Assembly (NCBI RefSeq): GCF_900167455.1
Contig: NZ_FUWJ01000009.1
Location: forward strand, 1-64,000
Length of the DNA stretch: 64,000 nucleotides
Direction: 5' to 3'
Source of the DNA: Enhydrobacter aerosaccus
GTDB taxonomy: Bacteria > Pseudomonadota > Alphaproteobacteria > Reyranellales > Reyranellaceae
The position numbers and the translations under genes are program-made. The notes beneath the pieces were generated by a model that did not search any database, was not told the origin of the DNA, and worked only from the letters and a program-made list of their open reading frames with translations. This document shows positions 34,480 through 41,716 of the stretch, piece by piece (the stretch's first letter is position 1; the number at the start of each line of letters is the position of its first letter).

Positions 34480-34734
34480 TCAGCCCGAAGCGACAGTCTC
34501 GGATCTTGCCGGACGCTCGCTGCTCGCTTCCTCAGGCTCGTATTCGAGCAGGTCGCCCGGCTGGCACTGGAGATAGCGGCAGATCGCTTCCAGGGTCGAA
34601 AAGCGGATCGCCTTGACCTTCCCCGACTTGAGCAGGGAGATGTTGGTTTCGCTGATCCCGATGGCTTGGGCCAGTTCGATCGAACGGACCTTGCGTCGGG
34701 CGAGCATCACGTCGAGGCGCACGATGATCGGCAT
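34480..34734 (-). CDS. Small XRE-family HTH regulator (YozG-like)
   Basis: An 84-residue protein almost entirely made of one Cro/C1 helix-turn-helix: IIVRLDVMLARRKVRSIELA, ISETNISLLKSGKVKAIRFS, then LEAICRYLQCQPGDLLEYEP. These YozG-type regulators are usually paired with a DUF2975 membrane protein, exactly as here (9 bp downstream of it). The pair is thought to form a membrane-linked regulatory module of unknown signal. Confidence 0.92.
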   Translation of the reverse strand: MPIIVRLDVMLARRKVRSIELAQAIGISETNISLLKSGKVKAIRFSTLEAICRYLQCQPGDLLEYEPEEASSERPARSETVASG

Positions 34735-34743
34735 GGCCCGGCC

Positions 34744-35274
34744 TCAGACGGTTTGCGCCTGTTCGTCGGCGATGATCCGCGCCTCGTCCATGACATGGGC
34801 AATGACCAGCATGACCGCGCCGAGCAGAACGGCCTCGATGACTCCCATCGAGAGGGTGATCGACAGGATCCGATGGCCGGGCGGATTGCTCAAGGTCAGG
34901 ACCAGCGGGATCAGCGTGGCATCGACGAACTGCGCGACGCCGAACCATACCAGCCACTTTCCGATCTTGCCGATGGCGGCCACGTTCTGCGCGTCGAAGA
35001 TGGTCCCCTCGGCATAGAGGCGCAGAAGCTGGCGCAGGGAGGCGAGGGCCAGGCCCAGCGGGACGACGGCGATGGCCGTCAGCACGACGGCCATGCGCCG
35101 CTGTGCCCCGCTGAGCTGCAGGATCGCACCCGGCTCGCCGAGGAACTGCCGGCTGATCGCCTCGGTGCTGCTCATCCCCCAGTAGAGGATGCAGACCACG
35201 GGGATCATGAGGATCAAGCCGCCGCAAAGAAGGGACAGGCGGTGGCTGAGTGTCTTGATCCGTCGCTGTGACAT
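34744..35274 (-). CDS. DUF2975 membrane protein
   Basis: A 176-residue protein with four hydrophobic helices: LSLLCGGLILMIPVVCILYW, VVLTAIAVVPLGLALASL, WLVWFGVAQFVDATLIPLVL and VIEAVLLGAVMLVIAHVMDE. The motif YAEGTIFDAQNVAAIGKIG between the second and third helices is the DUF2975 signature. The C-terminus (DEARIIADEQAQTV) precedes the XRE partner. ATG 35274 has CGGAG eight bases upstream; TTG 35289 is an alternative. Confidence 0.9.
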   Translation of the reverse strand: MSQRRIKTLSHRLSLLCGGLILMIPVVCILYWGMSSTEAISRQFLGEPGAILQLSGAQRRMAVVLTAIAVVPLGLALASLRQLLRLYAEGTIFDAQNVAAIGKIGKWLVWFGVAQFVDATLIPLVLTLSNPPGHRILSITLSMGVIEAVLLGAVMLVIAHVMDEARIIADEQAQTV

Positions 35275-35300
35275 GGTTTGGCTCCGCAAATGACGAAGCC

Positions 35301-35329
35301 TTGATATCTCAAAAATAACTTTACGACAA
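35301..35329 (-). promoter_or_regulatory. Candidate sigma70-type promoter for the DUF2975/XRE operon
   Basis: On the minus strand TTGTCG (complement of 35324-35329) and TATCAA (complement of 35301-35306) are spaced by exactly 17 bases in an unusually AT-rich stretch. They lie about 27-55 bp upstream of the DUF2975 ATG. Confidence 0.4.
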
Positions 35330-35346
35330 TCGATAATTTATACCTG

Positions 35347-35370
35347 AAAAACATTCCCGCTCTCAGCGGG
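35347..35370 (-). terminator. Intrinsic terminator after the CBS gene
   Basis: On the minus strand CCCGC-TGAGA-GCGGG forms a 5-bp stem (35356-35370), followed by AATGTTTTT. It lies 8 bp beyond the stop of the CBS gene at 35379, in the position expected of its terminator. The stem is short, hence moderate confidence. Confidence 0.5.
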
Positions 35371-35378
35371 ACAGCTCG

Positions 35379-35798
35379 CTAGCGCATATGCTCCCAGAGT
35401 TCGCGCTCCTCCTCGTGGCGGTCGACTTCGAGCCCTTTGAAGTCGCCGCGCGACACGACGCCCAGGATCTTGCCGTCCTTGACCAGGGGCAGATGCCGGA
35501 AGCCGCCGTCCCACATCAACCGGAGGGCATCGACGGCTGTCTGGTCGGGCGACATCGTCGCCGGCGCGGGCGTCATCACGTCGCTGAGTTTGGTCGCGGT
35601 GGGATCGCGCCCCTCGGCGAGCACCCGGGCCACGGCATCACGCCCGGTAAAGATCCCGCTCAAGCGTCCGGCATCGTCGACGACGACGACGGAGCCGGCG
35701 CTACGGTCCCGCATCTGCCGAGCGGCGTCGGCGACCGATGCGTTGCCGCGCAGGATGAGCGGACGCTGCTCCAGGATGACGTCAGAGAGCTTTCTCAT
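35379..35798 (-). CDS. CBS-domain-pair protein
   Basis: A 139-residue cytosolic protein made of two CBS motifs. The first contains VADAARQMRDRSAGSVVVVDDAGRL in part and FTGRDAVARVLA, the second TMSPDQTAVDALRLMWDGGF and LGVVSRGDFKGLE. Tandem CBS modules bind adenine nucleotides (AMP, ATP, SAM, NAD) and act as energy sensors. An FNR/FixK-type box (35865-35878) lies 67 bp upstream. CBS proteins are frequent members of FNR/Anr low-oxygen regulons. Confidence 0.92.
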   Translation of the reverse strand: MRKLSDVILEQRPLILRGNASVADAARQMRDRSAGSVVVVDDAGRLSGIFTGRDAVARVLAEGRDPTATKLSDVMTPAPATMSPDQTAVDALRLMWDGGFRHLPLVKDGKILGVVSRGDFKGLEVDRHEEERELWEHMR

Positions 35799-35864
35799 GA
35801 TCGATGTCTCGAACGGTTGTAGGGCCAGTGCAACGGCAGGGTAATCTTCCGGTCATCGTCTGAA

Positions 35865-35878
35865 TTGACCTGCATCAA
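35865..35878. promoter_or_regulatory. FNR/FixK-type box (one mismatch)
   Basis: TTGACCTGCATCAA keeps the TTGA-N6-TCAA core and differs from the ideal box at one inner base. It lies between the divergent CBS gene (35798) and the 76-residue gene at 35928, about 50-70 bp from each start, so it could control both. Confidence 0.7.
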
Positions 35879-35927
35879 CGTCCCCGACTCCCCGCTCGCC
35901 TAGACAAACGTCACCAAGGAGAACGAG

Positions 35928-36158
35928 ATGCCGATGCAGTCGGGTTCCACAAACCTGTCGACAACGCTGGCGGAGAGCGTCGCTCGCATTGCCAGGATCA
36001 GCGATACGGCGCACGACATGCGGCATCACATCCAGGCCGGTCGCATCGACACTGTCCTCCGGCAGGCGCGGGTCGCCATCACGTCAGGCGATGCCGCAGC
36101 GCTCGAGGATGCGCGCGTCCTGGTCGACCTGCTGTCGCTGGAGCTCTGCGAGGAATAG
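35928..36158 (+). CDS. Small hypothetical protein (76 residues)
   Basis: ATG 35928 with AAGGAGAACGAG upstream, a strong ribosome-binding site. The product is helical (LAESVARIARISDTAHDMRH, VLRQARVAITSGDAAALEDA) and acidic at its C-terminus (LLSLELCEE). It has no membrane or export signal. Its promoter region holds an FNR-type box. It is followed by fabI 37 bp downstream and may share its transcript. The function is unknown. Confidence 0.8.
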   Translation: MPMQSGSTNLSTTLAESVARIARISDTAHDMRHHIQAGRIDTVLRQARVAITSGDAAALEDARVLVDLLSLELCEE

Positions 36159-36195
36159 TCGTCCCCGTACAAACGATCCCGGGAGTGTAGAGGCA

Positions 36196-36990
36196 ATGGC
36201 TGCTCCAACCATACCGGACGTCAAAGCCAGGTTCCTCGAGGGCAAGCGCGGGCTGGTGGTCGGCATCGCCAACGAGCACTCGATCGCCTGGGGATGTGCC
36301 CGGGCTTTCCGCGCCTTCGGAGCCGAGGTGGCCGTCACCTATCTCAACGACAGGGCGAAGCCCCACGTCCAGCCGCTCGCCGATCGGCTCGAGGCGCCGA
36401 TTTTCATGCCCCTCGATGTCCAGATACCTGGTCAGATGGAGGCCGTGTTCGAGCGTATCGGGCAGGAATGGGGAAAGCTCGATTTCGTCGTGCACTCCAT
36501 TGCCTATTCGCCCAAGGAGGCGCTGCGCGGCCGCGTCACCGACGTGGAGCGGGAGGGTTTCCTCACCACCATGGACGTGTCGTGCTGGACGTTCATCCGC
36601 ATGGCGCATCTGGCCGAGCCCTTGATGACGAGCGGCGGCTCGCTGTTCACGATGACCTACTACGGCAGCCAGATGGTGGTGAAGAACTACAACATCATGG
36701 GTGTCGCCAAGGCAGCGCTCGAAAGCGCGGTGCGCTATCTCGCGGCCGAACTCGGTCCCAAGGGCATTCGCGTCCACGCCATCTCTCCGGGGCCTCTGGC
36801 GACGCGCGCGGCTTCGGGCATTCCGGAATTCGACGATCTGCTCGACAAGGCCAAGGAGAAGGCGCCCGTGCACAGCCTCGTCAGCATCGACGATGTCGGC
36901 GTCGCCACCGCTTTCCTCGCCCACGACGCCACGCGGTTGATCACCGGCGAGACTCTCTATATCGACGGTGGCTATCACATCATGGACTGA
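36196..36990 (+). CDS. fabI: Enoyl-[acyl-carrier-protein] reductase (NADH), FabI type
   Basis: A 264-residue enoyl-ACP reductase of the FabI branch of SDRs. Diagnostic features are GKRGLVVGIANEHSIAWG (cofactor loop), HSIAYSPKEALRG, MTYYGSQMVVKNYNIMGVAK with Tyr165 and Lys172, and LITGETLYIDGGYHIMD at the end. It reduces the trans-2 double bond in each round of fatty-acid elongation. Organisms may hold several fabI copies; whether this one is essential cannot be told. Position behind an FNR-box-linked gene hints at oxygen-dependent expression. Confidence 0.95.
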   Translation: MAAPTIPDVKARFLEGKRGLVVGIANEHSIAWGCARAFRAFGAEVAVTYLNDRAKPHVQPLADRLEAPIFMPLDVQIPGQMEAVFERIGQEWGKLDFVVHSIAYSPKEALRGRVTDVEREGFLTTMDVSCWTFIRMAHLAEPLMTSGGSLFTMTYYGSQMVVKNYNIMGVAKAALESAVRYLAAELGPKGIRVHAISPGPLATRAASGIPEFDDLLDKAKEKAPVHSLVSIDDVGVATAFLAHDATRLITGETLYIDGGYHIMD

Positions 36991-37031
36991 CCGTCCTTCG
37001 CGGCGGGCGAGCGCCTACTGGGATCGATACC

Positions 37032-38027
37032 GTGGAAGAGTGCGCCGGGACATCGTTGCGGAAGGCGGGGGCGGTCGCCGCACTGATTCTACAACCTGTC
37101 GTATGGGATGGCGTGAAGGAAGCGCGGGCCGATGAAGCCGGCGCCAGCATGTGGATTCCTGGCGAGATTGCCAGCTTCGCCGCCGTGCCGGCAGATCCGG
37201 GGCCTTTGCTGGTCTTGAATTATTATCAGCGGCAGGTGACTTCCGGGGCGACGCGCGGCATCGGTGACGGCTTCACCCTGTCGGCCACGGCCGAAACGCC
37301 GGAACAGTATGTCTTCGTCGGCACGGGCTACACCTTTGCCGATCCCGTTCTGAACGGCCGCCTGTTTCTGGGCGCGACTTTCACCTTCGGCCATACCGGC
37401 ACGACGGTCTGGAGCATGCTGTCGGGACCGGAGGGATACAGCGAATCCTCGACCGCCTACGACAGCATGACCGGCATCGGCGACATCTATCCGGAAGCGG
37501 AGCTGAAGTGGGCGGTCGGCCCGCACAATTTCATGACCTACACGATGGTCAATGTGCCGGCCGGCCAGTACGACCCCAATCGCATCGTCAGTCTCGGCAT
37601 CGGCCACTGGGCGATCGACGCCGGCCTCGGCTACACCTTCCTCAGCCCGTCCGGCCTCGAATTCTCGGTGGTGGCCGGCCTGACCTACAATTTCATGAAT
37701 CCTACGACCCAGTACCAGAGCGGCATCGATGGTCACGTGGACTGGGCCGCCTCCTACTCGCTCACGGAGAATTTCTATCTGGGGGCGGTCGGCTATTTCT
37801 ACAATCAGCTGAGTCCGGACAGCGGGCCCGGCGCCCTGGCCGGACCGTTCCAGTCGAAGGTCAGTGCCGTCGGCCCACAGATCGGACATGGCTTCGTGCT
37901 TGGTCCGGTCCAGTTCGAGCTCAATCTGCGCGGCTACAAGGAATTCGACATCGAGAACCGGGCCGGCGGCTGGAACGTCTGGTTGACGCTGGCGCTGTCG
38001 AGGAAGCATGGCGCGGCGTCCCGATAG
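37032..38027 (+). CDS. Outer-membrane beta-barrel protein, phenol MetA/SphA-like
   Basis: About 331 residues with GTG start 37032 (VEECAGTSLRKAGAVAALIL), an export-signal-like N-terminus ending near EARADEAG. The mature part has repeated alternating aromatic strands (YVFVGTGYTFADPVLNGRLF, LGIGHWAIDAGLGYTF, FSVVAGLTYNFMNPTTQYQS) and a terminal strand ending in WNVWLTLALS, as in the Phenol_MetA_deg (SphA) outer-membrane family. Such proteins are probable channels linked to hydrophobic-substrate uptake. No ATG exists near the signal peptide, so the start is less certain than the fold. Confidence 0.75.
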   Translation: MEECAGTSLRKAGAVAALILQPVVWDGVKEARADEAGASMWIPGEIASFAAVPADPGPLLVLNYYQRQVTSGATRGIGDGFTLSATAETPEQYVFVGTGYTFADPVLNGRLFLGATFTFGHTGTTVWSMLSGPEGYSESSTAYDSMTGIGDIYPEAELKWAVGPHNFMTYTMVNVPAGQYDPNRIVSLGIGHWAIDAGLGYTFLSPSGLEFSVVAGLTYNFMNPTTQYQSGIDGHVDWAASYSLTENFYLGAVGYFYNQLSPDSGPGALAGPFQSKVSAVGPQIGHGFVLGPVQFELNLRGYKEFDIENRAGGWNVWLTLALSRKHGAASR

Positions 38028-38057
38028 TCGTGGCCGGCCCGGATCAGGCTGGCCGGA

Positions 38058-38513
38058 TCAGCGATTGCGCCCGTCGACTCCGCGCCGTCCCTTGGCAACG
38101 GCGTCGGCGTGGCTGACGGCACCGGCGGTCCGCAGCAGCTCGTAAACCCGCTTGCGCAGCCGCACTTCGCGAATCCGATAGTAGGCTGTCACGAGATCCC
38201 GCGTCTCGCGGCTGGCCAGCGGATCCTTGCCGTTGGCAAAAGGCGTCACGGCATCGCCGAGTCCCTCGATGCGGCTACTCCGGCGGCCGCCACTGGGCAT
38301 GCCGTCGAAGAAATAAGCAATGGGGACGTCGAGCACCCGGGCAAAGTCGTAGAGGCGACTCGAGCCGATGCGATTGGCACCGGATTCGTATTTCTGGATC
38401 TGCTGGAAGGTCAGGCCGAGTGCCTCCGCGACGTTCCTGAGAGTCATGCTTAGCGAGAGGCGGCGCTCCCGTATCTTCTGTCCAACATGGAGATCGACAG
38501 GATGAGCTGCCAT
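38058..38513 (-). CDS. XRE-family HTH regulator
   Basis: A 151-residue regulator with an N-terminal HTH (about 10-65: VGQKIRERRLSLSMTLRNVA, LTFQQIQKYESGANRIGSSR) of the kind common in alphaproteobacterial phage-like/CtrA-associated regulators, and a C-terminal helical region (TRDLVTAYYRIREVRLRKRV). The target is unknown. A TTGTGTTTC-N5-GTTTC site lies 131 bp upstream of the ATG, so it may belong to the nearby two-component regulon. It converges with the outer-membrane barrel gene. Confidence 0.88.
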   Translation of the reverse strand: MAAHPVDLHVGQKIRERRLSLSMTLRNVAEALGLTFQQIQKYESGANRIGSSRLYDFARVLDVPIAYFFDGMPSGGRRSSRIEGLGDAVTPFANGKDPLASRETRDLVTAYYRIREVRLRKRVYELLRTAGAVSHADAVAKGRRGVDGRNR

Positions 38514-38643
38514 CGGTTCGGCCTCTGTTCTGATGCGGGCGGTCGAGACGGTATCGCCCGTCCCGGCAGATGGGGCAGTATGGCAGGAGCTCGGGGGCGA
38601 GAGGCGGGGCGATGTGTAGCGCCTTATTTCCGGAAGCAGGCGA

Positions 38644-38662
38644 GAAACATCTGGAAACACAA
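38644..38662 (-). promoter_or_regulatory. TTGTGTTTC-N5-GTTTC element, copy 1
   Basis: On the minus strand TTGTGTTTCCAGATGTTTC: two GTTTC half-sites 10 bp apart, a spacing typical of OmpR-family response regulators. It points toward the XRE gene, 131 bp from its start. The same element recurs at 39456, 41614 and 47087. Confidence 0.6.
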
Positions 38663-38678
38663 TCGTGCCGTGTCCGGC

Positions 38679-38912
38679 CTAGCGGATCGGCAGATGTCCC
38701 ACCGCGCCCCACACGGCAATAAGAACGCTCGTGGCAAGGCAAAGCCCGCACAGCCCGACGCAAAGGCCGAACATTGCCGATCCCTCCCGCCGCAGATAGG
38801 CGAGGGTTGACGGTTTGACGAACCGGTAGGCGCGATATCCCTTGGCGATTTCACGCGCCCAGACCAACGTCGAAATGATGCCCACGATCGTCAGGATGAA
38901 ACCGCCGAACAT
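38679..38912 (-). CDS. Small membrane protein (77 residues)
   Basis: ATG 38912 with GAGGAG upstream. Two hydrophobic helices: FGGFILTIVGIISTLVWARE and FGLCVGLCGLCLATSVLIAV, joined by a basic loop (GYRAYRFVKPSTLAYLRREG). No family recognised. A near-perfect FNR/FixK box lies about 100 bp upstream (39011-39024). Confidence 0.7.
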   Translation of the reverse strand: MFGGFILTIVGIISTLVWAREIAKGYRAYRFVKPSTLAYLRREGSAMFGLCVGLCGLCLATSVLIAVWGAVGHLPIR

Positions 38913-39010
38913 GATTGCGACTCCTCTATTGGCGAGCTGTTGCTGACCGGGCAGCGGACCGGGCGATTGCGGCTCGCATCCAATTTTCGTGCAGTCGAAG
39001 AACGCTGTTG

Positions 39011-39024
39011 TTGATCTGCATCAT
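39011..39024. promoter_or_regulatory. FNR/FixK-type box (one mismatch)
   Basis: TTGATCTGCATCAT differs from TTGAT-N4-ATCAA only in the last base. It is 99 bp upstream of the 77-residue membrane protein gene (start 38912). This is the weaker member of the set because of the mismatch. Confidence 0.45.
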
Positions 39025-39210
39025 GTAGTCCGCCCGTGGCCGCATTGCCGCGCCATCGGGCCCACCTCGCGAAAGGTTGAGGCGTCGGTCCGAAAACGCC
39101 GGGACCCTCGACCGGCTCCGAGCGCCATCAAAGAGGTCAATCGTGCGGCCGGTTTGCGCCGTCAATTCGCCTGCCGGACGGCGAAATTGTGGTCCCCGTC
39201 TCCTGTTCGA

Positions 39211-39351
39211 TCACGAGTCGATCTCGGACACCGGTGGCCCGGCAAGGAGCGGTCGCAGCGAGTCGTAGGCAGGCCGTGCCACGAGCAGAAAGAGGGCCAT
39301 CAGAGTGAAGGCCGACACGATGATCAGATGGAAAGTGTGATGGTGACTCAT
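39211..39351 (-). CDS. Very small single-pass membrane protein (46 residues)
   Basis: ATG 39351 with GAGGAG immediately upstream. The product starts MSHHHTFHLIIVSAFTLMAL and has one hydrophobic helix followed by a soluble tail (ARPAYDSLRPLLAGPP). The N-terminal HHH motif may be cytosolic. No family is known. A TTGTGTTTC-N5-GTTTC element lies 105 bp upstream and points toward it. Confidence 0.62.
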   Translation of the reverse strand: MSHHHTFHLIIVSAFTLMALFLLVARPAYDSLRPLLAGPPVSEIDS

Positions 39352-39455
39352 GTCCTCCTCGTCCGACGACGAGGCCGAATATCGGGAACCGGTCTTCTGC
39401 TGTCGAGGTTGCGAGGCCATGGAAGTTGTAGCTCTTCGTTTCGGCGCGGTGCGCA

Positions 39456-39474
39456 GAAACCTCTGGAAACACAA
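39456..39474 (-). promoter_or_regulatory. TTGTGTTTC-N5-GTTTC element, copy 2
   Basis: On the minus strand TTGTGTTTCCAGAGGTTTC, with half-sites 10 bp apart. It points toward the 46-residue membrane protein gene, 105 bp from its start, and lies 63 bp beyond the stop of the sensor kinase gene. Confidence 0.6.
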
Positions 39475-39536
39475 GCGTCGCCTGCCTGCGTGCTTCTCGT
39501 TCTCGGAGCTTGCCGTCAGGGCCGTGTGACCGCGGT

Positions 39537-40856
39537 CTATCTGGCGGCGAGCGGAATCCGAAGGCAGGCGCGAAGGCCTCGCGGCAGCCTGTCATGCAGC
39601 GTGAGCGTACCGTCATGCAGCCGGGCAACGTCGGCCGCGATCGCCAGGCCCAGGCCAAATCCGGCGACAGAGTCTCGGGCGGTGTCCGATCGGTAGAAAG
39701 GTTGCAGGACGGCACTCTTCTCGGAATCGGGAATGCCGGGGCCGTCGTCCTCGACGTCGATCTGCACCGAAGCGCCATGCAGGCTCAGCCGCACCGCCAC
39801 GTGGGAGCCGAATTTCGTTCCGTTCTCCACCAGATTGGTCACGGCCCGCGCGATCGCCTGCGGCCTGACGCGGGCGGCGAGGCGCTCCGGCCCCTCGTAG
39901 CGAACGGAGAAGCCCGCATCGGAGAACTGGTCGCAGATGGTCTCGAGGAGCGACGGCAGATCGGCCATTTCCGTCCCCTCCTGGAACCCTCCGTCGCGCA
40001 GGTAGGACACCGCGCCGGCGATCGAGGTCTCCATGAGGTCCATGTCGCGCAGCATGCCATCCTTGATGCCCGGTTCGACAATGTCCTCCGCCCGCAGGCG
40101 CAGCCGCGTCAGCGGCGTTCGCAGGTCGTGACTGATCGCGATCATCGTGCGGGTGCGATCTTCGATCAGGCGCTGGATGCGCTCGCGCATGTTGTTGAAG
40201 GCGTTCGTCGCCTTGCGGACCTCGGCGGCGCCTTCCTCGCGCAATGGTCCGCCTTCGCCCTTCAATCCGAACTGTTCGACCGCCGTTGCGAAACGGGCCA
40301 GCGGCGTCACGATCCGCAGCACCGCCCAGATCGACAAGGCGACCGTCAGCGCGACCATCACCATCAGCGACACGCCCAGGGGTGGGAGGGGCGGGGGCAG
40401 CGACCCAATGGATGGCCTGTCGGGGCCCGCGCGCAGCAGGACGGATTGCCCGTCACCCAGCCGCAGGAGGATCTGCACGCGGGCGCCTTCCGGATGACCG
40501 ACAGAGACGACGGAAACGTCCTTCGGGAGCACACGGGCAAGCGAGGCCGTCCAGAGCTCGTCAAGCTCGGCCGGGGATCCGGATGCCGCCTTGCCGTCCA
40601 GCTCGAGCGAGAAGTCGGGTCTCCGATAGAGCGCCGCTGCGCGCATCCGATCTGCCTGGGGCATGCCGTCCAGCACACGGACGATCGAACCGAGTTCATC
40701 CGCGATGCGATGGACCTCGGGTGGCTCGCGATCCGGCCGGAAGAAGAAGAGGACGAAGCCGATGGCGATGGAGGAGACGAAACCGCCGACGAACACGACC
40801 AGCGCAATCTGGGTCGTCACGCGATCGAGGCGAAGGAGCTGCCGCCAGGCGCTCAT
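39537..40856 (-). CDS. EnvZ/CpxA-like sensor histidine kinase
   Basis: A 439-residue inner-membrane kinase. Helix 1 is at about 15-38 (IALVVFVGGFVSSIAIGFVL), a periplasmic domain covers 40-158, helix 2 about 160-182, then HAMP, the phospho-acceptor His243 (ISHDLRTPLTRLRLRAE) and a HATPase domain with N-box NLVENGTKFG and DDGPGIP/GFGLGLAIA. The His region matches the EnvZ class. The signal is unknown. It overlaps the response regulator gene by 4 bp (ATGA). Confidence 0.95.
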   Translation of the reverse strand: MSAWRQLLRLDRVTTQIALVVFVGGFVSSIAIGFVLFFFRPDREPPEVHRIADELGSIVRVLDGMPQADRMRAAALYRRPDFSLELDGKAASGSPAELDELWTASLARVLPKDVSVVSVGHPEGARVQILLRLGDGQSVLLRAGPDRPSIGSLPPPLPPLGVSLMVMVALTVALSIWAVLRIVTPLARFATAVEQFGLKGEGGPLREEGAAEVRKATNAFNNMRERIQRLIEDRTRTMIAISHDLRTPLTRLRLRAEDIVEPGIKDGMLRDMDLMETSIAGAVSYLRDGGFQEGTEMADLPSLLETICDQFSDAGFSVRYEGPERLAARVRPQAIARAVTNLVENGTKFGSHVAVRLSLHGASVQIDVEDDGPGIPDSEKSAVLQPFYRSDTARDSVAGFGLGLAIAADVARLHDGTLTLHDRLPRGLRACLRIPLAAR

Positions 40857-41575
40857 TCAGTGGTCACCTCGGGGGTGAAGATGTAGCCGCCGCTGCGGAC
40901 CGTCTTGATGAAGGCCGGATCGCGTGGGTTGCTTTCGATCTTGCGACGAATGCGGCTCACCAGAATGTCGATGCTGCGATCGAGTGGGGCGCCGGCGCGC
41001 CCCTGCGAGAGATCGAGCAGCTGGTCGCGCGTCAGCGTGCGACGGGGATGGCGGCAGAAGGCCAGCAGCAGGTCGAACTCGGCGCTGGTAAGGGTGACTC
41101 GCACGTCTTCCGGGTTCTTGAGCTCGCGGGCGACGGGATCGAGTCGCCAGCCAGCGAATTGCAGCCTGTCCCGCACTTCCTCCTTCGCGGCCGGAAAGGC
41201 GCTGACGCGCCGGAGGACGGCCTTGACGCGCGCGAGCAGCTCATGCGGGTCGAAGGGCTTGGGAACGTAATCGTCCGCGCCCATCTCGAGGCCGACCACG
41301 CGCGCCACCGGATCGCCGCTGGCGGTCAGCATGATGACCGGAATGGAGGAGCTGGCACGCAGGCGGCGGCAGATGCTGAGGCCGTCCTCGCCCGGCAGCA
41401 TGAGATCGAGGACCAGCAGATCGATCGCCGCCGCTTCGAGAACCCGGTCCATGGCCCGGGCGTCCTCGGCGACAGAGACGCGAAAGCCGTTCTTCTGGAG
41501 GAATCGCGAGACCATCGTGCGGATCTCCCGATCGTCCTCAACGATCAGGATATGGGGGGAACGAGACATCGGCAT
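40853..41575 (-). CDS. OmpR-family response regulator
   Basis: A 240-residue regulator. The receiver has acidic EDD, Asp57 (LLVLDLMLPGEDG), Thr84 and Lys106 (YVPKPFDP). The C-terminal winged helix runs from about 140 (VTLTSAEFDLLLAFCRHP) to the wing IKTVRSGGYIFTPEV. It starts MPMSRS; ATG 41569 is an alternative. Paired with the kinase downstream. A TTGTGTTTC-N5-GTTTC element lies 39 bp upstream, between it and the divergent outer-membrane factor gene, consistent with autoregulation. Confidence 0.96.
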   Translation of the reverse strand: MPMSRSPHILIVEDDREIRTMVSRFLQKNGFRVSVAEDARAMDRVLEAAAIDLLVLDLMLPGEDGLSICRRLRASSSIPVIMLTASGDPVARVVGLEMGADDYVPKPFDPHELLARVKAVLRRVSAFPAAKEEVRDRLQFAGWRLDPVARELKNPEDVRVTLTSAEFDLLLAFCRHPRRTLTRDQLLDLSQGRAGAPLDRSIDILVSRIRRKIESNPRDPAFIKTVRSGGYIFTPEVTTE

Positions 41576-41613
41576 AGTTCTACATCCGATCGCCGTCGGA
41601 GGGAGCCGGTCTT

Positions 41614-41632
41614 TTGTGTTTCCCTATGTTTC
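41614..41632 (+). promoter_or_regulatory. TTGTGTTTC-N5-GTTTC element, copy 3
   Basis: TTGTGTTTCCCTATGTTTC with half-sites 10 bp apart in the divergent spacer between the response regulator (start 41575) and the NodT-type factor (start 41717). It points toward the latter, 85 bp away. The position next to the regulator's own gene is the main argument that this regulator binds it. Confidence 0.65.
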
Positions 41633-41716
41633 TGGCGAGCCGACGGAAACGCGGCGCTACAACAATGCGACGGGATCGGTGAGCGAAGCTGCGCCGGAAT
41701 CAACTATATCCGGTCC

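Noticed and set aside
32420..34576. 718-codon plus-strand frame opposite the amidohydrolase
   Set aside because: Antisense shadow of a gene with clear amidohydrolase motifs and a Tat leader.
35300..35312. TTGATATCTCAA as another FNR box
   Set aside because: The half-sites are separated by four rather than six bases, which does not fit FNR/FixK spacing; it is better read as part of a promoter.
38926..39165. Possible 39- or 79-residue minus-strand gene
   Set aside because: Starts are TTG or an ATG without a ribosome-binding site, composition is Arg/Ala/Ser-rich, and it overlaps an FNR-type box.
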